A stretch of 64,000 nt of DNA, from contig JARFIW010001082.1 of the NCBI GenBank assembly GCA_036346225.1, forward strand, positions 5,208,001-5,272,000, in the 5' to 3' direction. Under the pieces are notes generated by a model that did no database searches, was not told where the DNA came from, and was given only the letters and a program-made list of their open reading frames with translations. Made by a program: the position numbers and the translations under genes. Below, piece after piece: positions 43,060-55,500 of the stretch (within the stretch, counting starts at the first letter, position 1; the number at the start of each line of letters is the position of its first letter). The DNA is from Platerodrilus igneus (lineage: Eukaryota; Arthropoda; Insecta; Coleoptera; Lycidae).

Positions 43060-44140
43060 TATATTGATGTGATAAAAAGATAACGAGAGGTCATTGAAAC
43101 CGAAATTCTATAAATAAAACCTTTCCAAAGAGAAGTAAACGGAAAAAGATTGAAATTTCCAAATATTTAACTTCTCCACACTGTATAATTACAAAGCCAT
43201 TAATTTCATATGCGTTAAAACACAGCGCACCTTGTGTATATAAAAACAATATCAACTTATTGCATTTGCAAAGCATAAAAAAGCAATTACGATTAATTTT
43301 TTCGTGTAATATTTAGTAAAAACGAGTTTCAATCCTTAAAATATAAATAAAAAGCCATTAAATTTCATTAGGTATACAATTATCGTTACTTTAAAAACGA
43401 GCTTCATTTTATTACCATTAAAATAAAAAGAATATTTTCGTGCGTAGATTTTAAAAATATTTATTCTTGTTAAAGATACCTTAAAACGCGTACTTTATTA
43501 GTATGCAAAGCAATTGTGACCTTTATTTATTTATGTAATAAATTTTATATATGTAAAATATCAGCATAAAAACAATATGAATTCATAAAGCATGAGAACA
43601 AAAGCTCTCCTTAACTAAAAGTACTAGAAATAACTTAGATTTGCGGTATCTCCTCTAAATATGCATCCGTACATTGCCAAGAATGCAAATCCATGCAAAT
43701 CTTATTGCATTGGCAAAGTATACAATAATTATGTACCTTTAAAATACTAAATTGACTTTCGCGTGTGTATGTAACATTTAAATTCATTTAAAAAGTTTTT
43801 CTAGAATTTTCGCGATTAATAGACAAATACGTCACCAAATACTAAGAAATATTGTATAAATTACTTATGAATAAACGCACTATTCAAGGAACTCGCGATT
43901 AAAATGCAATAAAATAAAACCGAGAAAGATAAGAACTAATTTATAGCTTTCCGGGTTACAATAAGATAGAATGAGACGCGACCTATAACCTTGTACATTA
44001 GACAAGGTTAAACAGTGCGCTTTACGATCAACATAAATCATAGCTTGACAATAATTGGGTCGTTAAATGCTGATATTCTCATAAAAGTTACATCACCCAA
44101 GGTGACAAATTTTTCTAAATGAATCGGGAAGGATCTCGAA
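43060..44140. repeat. Interspersed repeat, copy 1 (left part)
   Basis: Diverged copy of 57990-58900. Shared landmarks in order include TGATAAA-GA-AACGAGAG, TTCTATAAATAAA, CTTTAAAATATAAAT-AAAGCCATTA, and near the end GACAAGG-T, TAAATCAT and TTACATCACC. No coding capacity is evident. The two copies differ by perhaps a quarter of positions and contain indels. Confidence 0.6.
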
Positions 44141-44199
44141 TGTGACGTATAGAGATCATTCTTGTATATAAACGAAAGTCATTAACGTTCAGGATTGAT

Positions 44200-45850
44200 T
44201 CTTTCCTAAACCAAGCAATATGTCACGTGCACTGCCAATTACTAGAAGAAATCGAAAATGATAAGCAAACCTGTTCTTCTCCTGTTGCTGCTAAAAGTTT
44301 AAATTTTAAACCAAAAATAAACTATAAACAATTGTTTGTGTCAACCAACGATAATAACTTCTGCCTGGTGTATAATCTGTGCATTTTATATCACAATGTC
44401 CCGATTTTCTGAAGCTTATTAGTCAGCAACGGTATGATAAAGTGTCGGAATTAGGTTTATGTAAAAATTTTGCGTCATTCTAAACAATCGCGTTAAAATT
44501 ACAAATATGATTGCAAACAATGCAACAAACGCCACAGTACTTTAATGTACTTTGAGTTAAACACTAGGGTTTCCATTTCTGGAAATAGAAATCAAGCTAA
44601 TAGTCCTATGACTAAAAATGCGACCAACCTTAAAGCTGCGAATGCTTCGAATTCTCAAACTGCACTATCGTGTTTCCCTGCAAATGTGCAACAAATCAGT
44701 GGCATGCTGCTCGGCTTATACTAGACTTAGCATCGCAAGCTAAGTTTATTACTGAGGAGTTTGCGTACAAACTCGCTTTGCTGCAAACATCTAGTAACAC
44801 TAAGATTCGCAACTCAACATTCCCAAGGAACTTAAGCTCGCGGATACTAATTTTCATAAATCCTTGCCTATCGACATTTTAACTGGCGCTAACGAATAAT
44901 AAATTGAGAGTGGTTTATAACGGTAGTGCGCCCACATCTTCCAACATCTCTATTAATGACACGCAAGCTGTTGGACCTGCTGTCCAAGATAGCTTGTTCT
45001 CAATTATCTTGCGTTTCAAGCAATACAAAATTGCTCTTACTGGAGATATACAGAAAATGTACCGCCACATACTTATACAAGTAAGTTTCACGAATCCTAT
45101 AGCGCGATGAATTAAACTTGCCCATAGGAACCTTCGAACTTAATACTATTACCTATGGTACAGCTAGTGCCAGTTACTTAGCTACAAAGTGCTTAAATCA
45201 CCTCTCAGCACTTTGCACTGAAGAGCACCCACTATTTTTCCCATTTTAAAATCCGATATTTACATGGATGACCTGCTTACTGGCGCCGACACAATCCAAG
45301 AACTCCAACAAATTAAATCTGGTTTGACTTCCGTTCTAACTACTGCCTCTTTTCTGATTAAAGAATTTCTGCCAAATTCCCCTGAGATTTTAGGAACTGA
45401 AGGAAACAATAATTTTTAGAATATTCCTTTAGGCGAGAGGGTAAGTGCAAAAACTTTAGACCTTGCTTGGAATTCCTTGCAAGATACTATAGGATTTGAT
45501 GTTCAATTAAAATCTACTTATTCTGGAAATACTAAGCGTTCCATTTTATCGCTTTCTGTAGTTATAGGTAAATTACTTTTACAAAAACGTAAAAATCTAA
45601 AACTTCGTGGGCTGAGAGTATCTCTCAGGATCTCGATTCCAAATGGAATTTGTTCAAAGCTCAGCCGAGTGCTTTAGAAAACTTAAATGTACCTCGTTGT
45701 ATAATTGCTACTGCGTAGATTTTCTTAGAGCTTCATGGTTATAGTGATAGCAGTGATGTCGCGTATGGAGCTTGTATTTACTTACGTGTTGCCGATACTG
45801 AAGGTAAATACTATTCCAATCACTTGTGTTCTAAATGGAGATGTAAATAA
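44200..45850 (+). pseudogene. pol: BEL/Pao gag end and pol (protease, reverse transcriptase) remnant
   Basis: In broken frames: a zinc-knuckle region (about 44330-44570: FCLVYNLCILYH, then RYDKVSELGLCKN, then YDCKQCNKRHSTL), a protease-like stretch (44670-44800: HAARLILDLASQAKFITEEF), and BEL/Pao RT (44904-45110: RVVYNGSAPTSSNISINDTQ, VGPAVQDSLFSIILRF, LTGDIQKMYR). Then come ITYGTASASYLATKCLNHLS (about 45150), YMDDLLTG (about 45265, catalytic) and LGERVSAKTLDLAWN (45430). Multiple stops and frameshifts. RNase H and integrase are missing. It sits inside the interspersed repeat family, between 43060-44140 and 45870-46500. Confidence 0.75.
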
Positions 45851-45869
45851 GCTGATTTGAACGTCAATT

Positions 45870-46500
45870 TAAAATAAGAAAATATTTAATTAGGAATTGG
45901 ATAAAAAAGCGCTTCGTGGATTTTTGCAAGTAGAATTTTTTTATACATTGTTTGTAACTAATATTTGAGTATCTGTCATCAAGTTTAAGTTATAATAAGT
46001 CCTAATTATTTTATTTTTGTAAGGATCTTTACCAGAAAAGTTTGTGATCGGAGTTCGAAACACTCTGACCTTTAAATAGATTTGACAAGGATTTTTTTGG
46101 CCGAACAAACCTTACAAGCATGAGAATCAAAGCCAGGTAAACTATCCGTACGAAAAAAAATTTAGTTCTGTAAATTTAAGATAAGGTAAGAAACATTTTT
46201 ATAGTTAAGTAAATAAGTATTTGTTAGAAATGATTTTGTATGAGAGAAAATATTTCATACTGTATAAATGCTTTATGATATTGCTGTTTCATGTCATTTT
46301 TGAAAACTCCAACATTTCCGTTGAGCTAGTCAGACAAAGAAAAGTTAGAAAGGAAGGTAAATCAACAATCTCAAATTTTACAATTTGCTGTATCTGTATC
46401 ACAACACCCTTTTAGCGACGCATCAAAGCGAGGCGTTGTCGCAGCACTCTTTTAGTGATGCTTCATCAAAGCGGCGTTGTCACAACAATATATATGATTT
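45870..46500. repeat. Interspersed repeat, copy 1 (right part)
   Basis: Matches 59280-59900: TTGTTTGTAACTAATATTTGAGTAT, GAGTTCGAAACA, CCTTTAAATAGAT, GGGTTCTGTAAAT-like and the end CTCTTTTAG. In copy 2 the two halves are separated by about 0.4 kb instead of the 1.7 kb with the BEL/Pao remnant. Confidence 0.6.
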
Positions 46501-46524
46501 AGATTTGTTAATTTTCCAATTATC

Positions 46525-46603
46525 GTCACCCGTCTCAGTGACGTAATTGGAAAACGCAAAAGCCTAAAAACTTTAGACACAGGTTCGAATCCTGTTCGGG
46601 ACC
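46525..46603 (+). tRNA. tRNA-like sequence or tRNA-derived relic
   Basis: A perfect T-arm (ACAGG-TTCGAAT-CCTGT, 46579-46595) with a B-box is followed by TCGGGAC. The last seven bases pair with GTC(A)CCCG at 46525 if one bulge is allowed. A D-arm-like TGACGTAATTGG resembles the A-box. A five-pair anticodon stem with one mismatch (GCCTA/TAGAC) would give a loop AAAACTT with anticodon AAC (Val). The bulged acceptor and imperfect stem make a functional tRNA doubtful. A pseudogene or the head of a SINE is likelier. Confidence 0.3.
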
Positions 46604-47040
46604 TTATATTTGTCATCGTTCAATTACTAGCTCGGTTTGAAATGATCATTTGAGCTTTGCATAAAAGTCTAAGTTATAATTTCATCTTATTAATCAACTT
46701 ACCTTGTGCAATTATCCAATAAGTATATTTAATAGTTGGCTCTATTTATTTATATTTATATTTAACATCAGCAATCTTCATCGGTTTTTATATTATTAGC
46801 ATTATAATAAGTTAACATCTGCGTTATTGAAGTATACGTAAAAGTGGCACTAGGAAATAGTATCAAGGACAACTAATATTATTATTATACCATCGCATTC
46901 TTCAAAAAGATGACCTTCTAGTGGAAGTATTATTGTATTACTACAACATTTTTCAACGAGCAGTAAATGATAGCTTAGTATAACGCTTTTACTACATATT
47001 ACGGACTTTTGTCATTTTATTTGTTCTTTAATTAAATTTA
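46604..47040. other. Non-coding
   Basis: AT-rich spacer between the tRNA-like sequence and the LINE. Nothing recognised. Confidence 0.5.
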
Positions 47041-47082
47041 AATAACTTAATGATAGATAAAATCAGACAGCTAGAATAGAAG

Positions 47083-48412
47083 ATGCCTACTCAACATTCC
47101 CCCAAGGTTTTCTTTGGGGGTAAAACAATACCAGGTCTTGACTTAAACTCACATCCCTCACTACATACCACCTCGACATCACAGCTTGACCCTGCTTTTC
47201 AAAGTCAAATAAGCGTCGTAGTAACACCCTCTGCCCACCCACCAACGACCGAAATACCACGGAACAAAAGATTAAGAGGAAGCCCCAGCCACAACAACCC
47301 GGAAGATATAAAACAGTCTATCTTAGAGCACCTAGAGAACCTAGGGACGGACCTTCTTAATTTTATTGACAACGAACTAGACCCAAGTAACCGTCTAAGG
47401 GTAGGGGCCCATAAAACCCTTAGAGATAAGATAATAATTAACAGGCAAACATAAATTCATAAAACAACAAAACAACACACTACAAGACAAGATAATCGAA
47501 ACCAAAGTAGAAAACAGCAATCTGAAACAACAATCAATGCTCAATCCAACTATGTTTTCAAACACGTACGCAAACGTGACGGCTATACCAACACAGACAT
47601 ACGCCAGTGTTGTAGCACAAAAACCGAAAGCTCCAAAACAAGACGCAATTTCAAAAACGATCTCGAACCAAAATACAACGGTGTTCATAACGTCAAAACG
47701 TGGTGAAACACCTAGACAAATTCAAGACATTTTTTCAAAAACAGTAAATCCACTGAAAGACAAAATTAAAATTAAAAACATCCGAACAACCAACAAAGCA
47801 GTAATTATATATACTGATAACGAAACCGAGGCGAACAAAATTTTAAACCATGCAACCCTAAAACAAACCCTAAATTGCGAAAAACCACGTAAGAGAAAAC
47901 CCTTAGTTATTATATACGACATACCAACGTACCTGAAAGATCAATACGTGACAGACTTAATTTATACTCAAAACCTTGACCACCTAATTAACAGAGAGGA
48001 TTTTAATAGGGACTTTCAACTTAGTTTCAAAACAGGACCAAAAAACAAACCGACTCAACATCATGTTGCGACAGTAAGTGGCAAAGTGAGGAATATACTA
48101 ATAAATCTAGGGAAACTCTATATCGAATATCGCTGTGTTACAGTGAAAGACTTTTTAGAAGTACCCAAATGCCTACGATGTCTCGATCTAGGACACGTCA
48201 CGAAACATTGCACACGCACCACCGATACATGTGAACACTGTGGGGAAGAAGACTCCAAGCACAAAAGGGCAGACTGCCCCAAGCACGGACAATCCTCAGT
48301 TTGCATACCATGCTTAAAACGTAACAAAAAGTGCGCTTCTAACCCTAAAGATTGCCCAACCCACAAAATGTTAATGGACAGACTCATACAAAAAACCGAC
48401 TATGGACAGTAA
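47083..48412 (+). pseudogene. LINE ORF1 (Gag-like nucleic-acid-binding protein)
   Basis: A single frameshift at about 47448 divides ORF1. The first part (124 codons) is proline/threonine-rich. Across the break the other frame supplies a short coiled-coil-like stretch (FIKQQNNTLQDKIIETKVEN). The second part has the R1-type ORF1 core (ITSKRGETPRQIQDIFSK..., VIIYDIPTYL) and three cysteine knuckles: CLRCLDLGHVTKHC, CEHCGEEDSKHKRADC and a third with CIPCLKRNKKC. The protein would coat the element RNA. ORF2 begins just downstream and overlaps or nearly abuts it, as in R1 elements. Confidence 0.85.
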
Positions 48413-48619
48413 ACCTAACCAAACTAAACACAAACAACCCTCACAAATTCAAAGGGACAAAGCAAGGGCAATCACGTATCGACAACATCTTCAACAAACA
48501 ATACAAGAGAACATGCACACAGACAAAATAGCAACCCACCCACAAACGGAATACGAACCTACACTCACACACAACACTCTCACACAAACACAAGCAACAA
48601 CCAGAATGCAGCATAAACA

Positions 48620-51618
48620 CCTATTACCCCTAATGGACGACGGATAAATCAGAATTGGCCAAATAAATGCCATGCACTGTGCAACTGTAATGAAAGAGCT
48701 TAGACAACTAGCTGAAACCATACGATTACATGCACTTTTTATACAGGAACCTTATCTGGTGCATGGGAAGATTCCAAGCATGCCAGTCAGGGCAAGACAA
48801 ATACATACAGGTAGAAACCCACAAACGGCAGTGGTCATTTTTGATTCCACATTGACAATCACGACAATCCAACAATACAGCGGAGAACACTGTACATGTC
48901 TGGAGGGTCTCAAACGATCGGATTGGAAAGTGGATCTTGGTAACAAGGTACTTCCAGTACAGACTGGATCCCCAGCCGTACATAAACAACATACGCAACA
49001 TATTACACACTTACAATAACAAACCAATAGTTATTATGGCAGACGTAAATGGAAAATCTCCGATGTGGCACAGTTCCCTCACGGACGAACGCGGAGAACA
49101 AGTCGAAAACTTGATTAACGAACTACAACTCGAAGTAATCAACCTTCCTAATAACCCATGCACATACAACACCTATGCAGGAACAGGAACAAACATAGAC
49201 GTTACACTGACAAATGAGTTGGCGTACAACTACATACAAGACTGGCAGGTATTAGAACACCAAACTGTTAGTGACCACAACCTAATCACGGTCGACATTG
49301 ATATGACAACCAGGCCATTTGACACACCACAAAACTTCACCAAAGTACAACAATACAAAATACGAAATGCAAATTGGAACAAACTGAGGGATACATTTGT
49401 ACCCCCACAAAATATAAGAGCAGATGAAAACGTTCACGAGTATACAAAACTACTCACCAACACAATTATACGCACAATGGAGCAAGTGCTTCCAAAACAA
49501 CGGAAAACACGACACACAAAGACAATTCAATGGACAAGACGCTTACAAAACCTAAAAAAGGAAACACAGCTAGCTAGAAAAAGCTACCAAAACTCCCTAA
49601 CACCGGCCGAGAGAGAGCATACCACCTAACAAATTATCGACAATTAGAAGACATATACCAAAAAGAACTGACTGACATGAAGAGGAGGTCATGGGAATTA
49701 TTCGTGGAAAAACACTTACAAACTGACGCCTGGGGAATACCCTATAAAATCACTCAGGGTAAAATCAAACCACCGGTGACTTATTCAACTTTAATAAAAC
49801 AAGACGGTTCATACAGAAAAGACTGGGGTGAAACTGCGACACTATTATTACAAACACTTTTGCCTGATGACAACGTTTAAGACGACACTAACGAACAACG
49901 ACTCAGACGACAAGGAGTAATCGACAGAAACCACGTAGGTAACCGACCATGGAACAGACAAGACGACAACTTAGATCCTTTCACAGAAGACGAAGTGAGA
50001 CACGCACTATGCCAATCGAAGAGCAGGAAAGCATCTGGACCGGACGGAATTCTTGCGGAGATTGGCATAGCGCTACAAGATAAATTAACACCGACGCTAA
50101 CAGCACTGTACAATGAATGCATACGACAAGCTGTTTTTTCGAACATCTGGAAACAGGCCAATGTCGTGATTATCCCTAAAGGAAAAGGTAAAGACCTCAA
50201 ACAACCGAGCTCTTACCGACCCATATGCCTTTTGAACACGCTAGGAAAAACGTATGAAAAACTATTATGTAAACGAATGCAGGACCACAGACAAATCTCA
50301 GGAGTACATCCAAGACAATACGGCTTTACAGAAAACAAGTCGACCGAGGACGCCATAAACCAAGCAATCACACAAACAATACGTCCTATTAATATTAGTG
50401 GACATAGAAGGCGCATTTAATAACCTTTGGTGGCCTTCACTTTTTACAAGACTTACGACCATAAACTGTCCATCACAACTATACCACTCTTTCAAGAGTT
50501 ACTGCAGGGACAGGTATGTAACCCTACAAGGCACGGAGAGCATTACCAAACATATAAATAAAGGTTGCCCGCAGGGGTCCATATGCGGGCCCCTATTTTG
50601 GAATATTGTAATGGATGAACTCCTAGAAAAGCTGGACACCTTTGACGAAGTGTTGTCAACGATTGCATACGCCGACGACATCTTGCTAGTGGTTGAAGGC
50701 AATTCCAGAAGGAAATCGAACGTAAAGCTAACATGGCTCTAACCCATACACAAACTTGGTGCAAAACCAACAAAATGACCATAACACCACAAAAATTACA
50801 TACCTTGTGATGAAAGGAACCCTGGCAAGGGACCCCACCATCAAACTAGACGGTGTAAATATAAGTAGAACACAAAACACAAAATATCTGGGCTTAACAT
50901 TAGACGAAAAACAGAATTATTCTGCACATATGAACACCGTCTGTGCAAGTGCAACTTCTGCAATGCAGAACATTGCAACGCTGGCCCAAAGGACTTATAA
51001 GATACCACTTAATTGCGTAAGGCAACAGTGTGCTTGGTGCTATGGTATCATACAGGGACTACCGCACATGATGCACTTCATGTACTGGTGGGAACTATGC
51101 CCTTGGATCTAGTAGTGAAACAGCGAGCTGCAATGTACAATCTTACACACAATGACAACCAACAACTACAACGCATCTTAAACACAAACCAGCTGCCCAC
51201 GACAAAGACAGAAATAAAGAACTACATACTTGCAGAATGGCAGACAAGATGGGATCAAAGCACAACCGGTAGAAGGGTATACGCAATGATCCCAAATATT
51301 AAAGACCGCCTAAAAGCCAAATACCTGGTGCCCAGCCGGGGATTTATTCATTACCTAACTGGCCACGGACCCTATCCAACATACAGAAAACGCATGAACT
51401 TAGTTGACAACAACATATGCACGTGCGGAGAAATAGGAACACCGGAACATGTAGTATTCGAGTGTAATGACTTACAACCGTACCTCTACGCACATAGACA
51501 AACATTATTAAACAAGACCCTACACCAGATGATTTGGAACGAAAACCTTTTTCCACACTTAAATGCACTCACACAAAAAACCACGGCACTCATTCACCAA
51601 CGTTATCTTGACGGATAA
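48620..51618 (+). pseudogene. LINE ORF2 (endonuclease and reverse transcriptase)
   Basis: Broken frames in order: apurinic-like endonuclease start (RIGQINAMHCATVMKELRQL, with FIQEPY holding the catalytic Glu; 48650-48760), MADVNGKSPMWHS (49037), TVSDHNLITVDI (49265), then RT with SRKASGPDGI (50020), QPSSYRPICLLNTLGKTYEK (50205), VDIEGAFNNLWW (50395), GCPQGSICGPLFWN (50565) and AYADDILLV (50665, catalytic Asp pair). The C-terminal part has LTGHGPYPTYRKRM and CTCGEIGTPEHVVFEC (51355-51470). Frame changes occur near 48930, 49615, 49880, 50400, 50735 and 51100. ORF2 would nick target DNA and prime reverse transcription there. R1-clade members often choose specific sites, but the target here is not identifiable. 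Confidence 0.85.
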
Positions 51619-52039
51619 AAGACACAAACAAAAGTACCCGGACAGAGACATAAAAGTACCAACTCTCCTCGAACCGAGGCTCTGCCCCGGAGACCGGAGA
51701 CCGATCTCCTGGAATTCCTAGAGCTCTGCTCTTGACGACCAGAAGCAACAAGATCAAACCATCAACCCGAGATTGAAACGATCCAACTCCCTAATATGTA
51801 GAATTTGCATGTTTCTACATATTAGCAATCCTGTCTCTAACAAATAATAACCAACAGTAGTAGTATAAGTTAACTTTAAGTAGTAAAATAGGGAATTTCT
51901 TTTCTTTTTAACTAACGCTAAATTTTAAGAACTTACACATACCTGAGGCAAACAATACAGTAAACAAATCTTTTCCTCTGAAAGAAACACAAAACACCTC
52001 TTATGCACTGTGCAAACACAAAACACCATTCACACACTT

Positions 52040-52211
52040 ACATTGCTTTTTCAACATCTGGATTTCCGCCTGCCGATGGTCCAGACTGATAAGGCAACAT
52101 CCGTCGAGTGTTCCTCTTTGTCGATTGGGATATCCGGCTTCCGATGGTCCTGGTCCTAAAGGGAGAACGTAACACGGATACCAACATCACACACAACACA
52201 CATAAACACAA

Positions 52212-52244
<33 letters not shown>

Positions 52245-52735
52245 TCACACACACAAACACACACACACACACACACCTAAACACACGCTTCCATTGCCTT
52301 TTCAACATCTGGATTTCCGGCTACCGATGGTCCAGACTGATAAGGCAACATCCGTCGAGCGTTCCTCTTTGACGATTGGGATATCCGGCTTCCGATGGTC
52401 CTGGTCCTAAAGGGGTAACATAACACGGATACCAACATCACACACAACACACATACACACAACTCTCTCTCACACACACACACCCACACAAACACACACA
52501 CACACCTAAACACACACTTCCATTGCCTTTTCAACATCTGGATTTCCGGCTGCCGATGGTCCGGACTGACAAGGCAATGTCCGTTGTGCGTTCTTCCTTG
52601 ACGACTGGGATATCCGGCTGCCGATGGTCCTGGTCCTAGAGGGGAACGGACCAACATCACACACAACACACATACACACAACCATCCCCCCCCCACACAC
52701 ACACACACACACATACACACATAACACATGACGGT
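52040..52735. repeat. Three long tandem repeats with (CA)n tracts in the LINE 3' region
   Basis: Three units of about 220-245 bases start at 52040, 52290 and 52520. Each has TTTTCAACATCTGGATTTCC, GCCGATGGTCC(A/G)GACTGA, GATTGGGATATCCGGCT and TCCTGGTCCTA, then an ACACACAACACACAT tract. CA tracts differ in length. Each unit includes two copies of CCGATGGTCC. Open frames across it are repeat by-products. Confidence 0.85.
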
Positions 52736-52801
52736 TACTTTCTGTGAGGAAGTCAGGTCTGCTTATACTAAATCGTTGGAAGAAATAAATAAATAAATAA
52801 A

Positions 52802-53055
52802 ATTTTACTCCGAGACCTTGAAGTGGAAGGCAATTCAGGCGCCGCAACACCACACGAAGCTGCGACTGCTCAGACACGACCGCCGCAGACACAGGCTCCT
52901 TCACCACCTCCTCCTGTGTCCTTAACCTAGCGTCCTTCAAGACGACCTTATGCTGTTTCACCCCAACAGCGCCCTCAGCCTCCGATCTAGCTGACTCCAA
53001 CCGATCTTTCTTGGCAATGGCTCCTTATCCCGGTGGACCACCATGATAACAAAGC
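52802..53055 (-). other. GC-rich segment, possible coding fragment
   Basis: The minus strand reads LESARSEAEGAVGVKQHKVV, then LKDARLRTQEEVVKEPVSAA and LRVVLRRLNCLPLQGLGVK with no stop for about 70 codons. It is much GC-richer than its surroundings and immediately follows the LINE tail. It may be an exon or element fragment interrupted by the LINE. No family recognised. Confidence 0.25.
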
Positions 53056-54845
53056 TAATGACAAAAGAATAACGAACGGGAAACTTAACTCAAAAACAAG
53101 GACCTGATCGTTACGACGCTAAAAGAACACACACGTTGATCCAGTAAAAACACCTTGATTAAAGATAAACCGTAAACACCCCTGTATTTATTTTTTAAAC
53201 TTCAAACCGTCAAATTAAATTTCAAATTTAGCAAAAATACAATAAACACTAAACGTCAAATAACGACTAGAACCAAATAATAACACTATTTATTTATTTT
53301 AAATTTTTAAACCCTCAAATCAAATTTAAATAAGCTAATTACTTGAAAATATTATTTATAAAATACTGTACTTTAAATTTAACTTTGGAAATAAACAAAT
53401 AAAAACAGGCGCTATTGGAATGCGGTACCGAAAACACACTTACCCCCTGTTTACTCGAGCTTCAAGTGTTACACTACTAATTAAACTAAAAACTCGACTT
53501 TAAGAACGTCTAAGTACGCAAGTACTTAAAATATGGAATATTTATATTTAATTTATTTCGAAATTTGCGGTTTTTGAGTTTTTTATTTAATTTAAAAGGG
53601 CCTAGATTTTGGTTTCTAGGTTGTTATTTTATTATACGCGCACTATAAAATTTTTACACAGTTTTTGATGGTTTTAGGTGGTTTTTTACGTGATCTACGC
53701 GGTTTTTGTTTTAAATTTATTAAAAAAGCCTTTTAAATTATTTTGAAATTATTTTGGGGTGTTTGTTTATGTCTTTTACTTATTAACCCGAAATTCAATT
53801 TGGTTTATTTTTAAACGTGGATTTTAGTTTAAATTCAAAGAAAAACGCGATTTATTATTTAACATATTAAATTGTTATTTTAATTTTATTTCACTGCCCT
53901 GTGTTTAAAAAATTAACGCCGCACACTAATAAAAATAAAATACAATAAAAAGCAAAGCTTAAAATATAATAAAAACCCTATATAGATACTTACTTGAAGC
54001 CTTGTATTCGTGAGCTTCGTGAAACACGTCCGCTCACTTCATGCGCTAACTAGAAAGTATACAAAGCGGCAGCCAGATAAAATATGTTGTAACGATAAAG
54101 CGAGACTGTGTGTCACAGCCAAGCAATCATGAATTCAAAGAACTTAAGAAATGGAGCGTAAACTCCAAAACATACTGGTGACAAACCTTGCAATCACGTA
54201 AAAAGAAAAACGCGTTTTTCATTATAAGAATTTTGTAATTTTTCGATTAGGTTTATATTATTTATCATAAAAAGAACAACGCCAACTAATGCTAGAAACA
54301 TAGTGCACACATTCATTTATGAAATTGTTTTCCGAGAAATAAGCACGGAAATTCCTGTCAGACACATACCTCGATAAGAAACCAGAAAATATGTAAACAT
54401 GTGAACTTTAAATTAAATAAAGGACCAATAACGTTAATCACCTAACTGACCTGACTTGAAATAATAAAAGGGTACCAAACCTGTATGTTCAAATAAGTAG
54501 AAATTGAAATAGTTTTTAAATTAAGGGGGAAGTAAATTTACAAAAACGAAATACAACGTATCAATTTAATTGTAAAACTGTTGACACCCTCAGTCTGGAG
54601 TGCTTCCGAGACTATAAAATTTTCAATTTCTTTTTTAATGATGACGTAGTTTTCTTCTTTTCGTAATGTAATTTATTTTCCCACTATTTGATGAATAGAT
54701 TCTTTTTTCCCACTCAATGATGGCTTGCATGGTATCCACTGTTATCAACAAAAACATTTCGGACAATGCTCTTAACGCTGGAATATTTTGCAAAGTATAG
54801 AACAATTAGCATACTCAAGCTTTTAATCTAGTTTTGGTAGTAGCC
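53056..54845. other. Very AT-rich non-coding DNA
   Basis: T-rich around 53540-53900 (GGTTTTT and AAATTT runs), with no open frame of interest. Around 54000-54180 it is less AT-rich but unassigned. Confidence 0.5.
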
Positions 54846-54849
54846 GTGT

Positions 54850-55130
54850 TCATATTTCACTTCCGTACATCATTTTTAGTTCAATTATTCTTTTTATTAA
54901 AGTTAAACTAGTGTGTTCATTGATCATCTCTTCCTTTAAAAGGCAGTGTATTCCTCTGAATGTACGTTTGGCGATATTTTTGCGCTTTGCTATGTGTTCT
55001 ATGAAGTTTCCTTTTCTGTTAAAAGTGATGCCCAAGTGGCTGACCTTTTTGCTTAGATCACTTAGTTGTCTATTTCATTAACGCCTGGAATTCTGTTTCA
55101 ATTTAGATCTAACCGCTTGCGAGTGGGCTA
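54850..55130 (-). pseudogene. Fragment of a second LINE reverse transcriptase
   Basis: On the minus strand, MGITFNRKGNFIEHIAKRKN then LTLIKRIIELKMMYGSEI. The blocks 'YLGVxFxxxGxxxxHI' and 'LFxxxVxPxMxYGxEI' follow the RT catalytic domain in many LINEs (Jockey and RTE-like). Only about 60 codons, followed upstream by stops (55036-55130). A short relic. Confidence 0.6.
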
Positions 55131-55340
55131 CCCAGCAACCAACTATTGAGGTTTCGCCATATGTTGCTATTTAAGTTAACGACATTTATTACAAACAGTG
55201 TCAAATAATGACAACTTAATTACAAAGGAGCTTTGAATCCAAATCCGAAAATGTATTGCATTTGTATCAGTTTTCGGTTTTTGAACTTCAAATATCCATT
55301 TCATGAAACGACATAGCTTCATATTGGGCGGCGACATATG

Positions 55341-55498
<158 letters not shown>

Positions 55499-55500
55499 GA

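Larger units (their letters stand above)
47041..52801 (+). mobile_element. R1-clade non-LTR retrotransposon
   Basis: ORF1 with coiled coil and zinc knuckles, and ORF2 with endonuclease, RT and a C-terminal CCHC segment, are followed by a long 3' region with three tandem repeats. The element ends at an (AAAT)n-type tail AAATAAATAAATAAATAAAA (52782-52801). Domain order and motifs (GCPQGSICGPLFWN, YADD, LTGHGPYPTYRKR) are those of the R1 clade. Numerous frameshifts. The 5' end is set just before ORF1 and is approximate. The full length of coding sequence suggests a relatively recent insertion degraded mainly by single-base indels. Confidence 0.85.

Noticed and set aside
52108..52729. Open frames of over 100 codons in both strands around 52.1-52.7 kb
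   Set aside because: They are produced by the (CA)n and 230-base tandem repeats; both strands are open and composition follows the repeat.
47041..52801. Telomere-specific R1 relative (TRAS/SART)
   Set aside because: No TTAGG repeats flank the element, and nothing in the flanks suggests a telomeric target.
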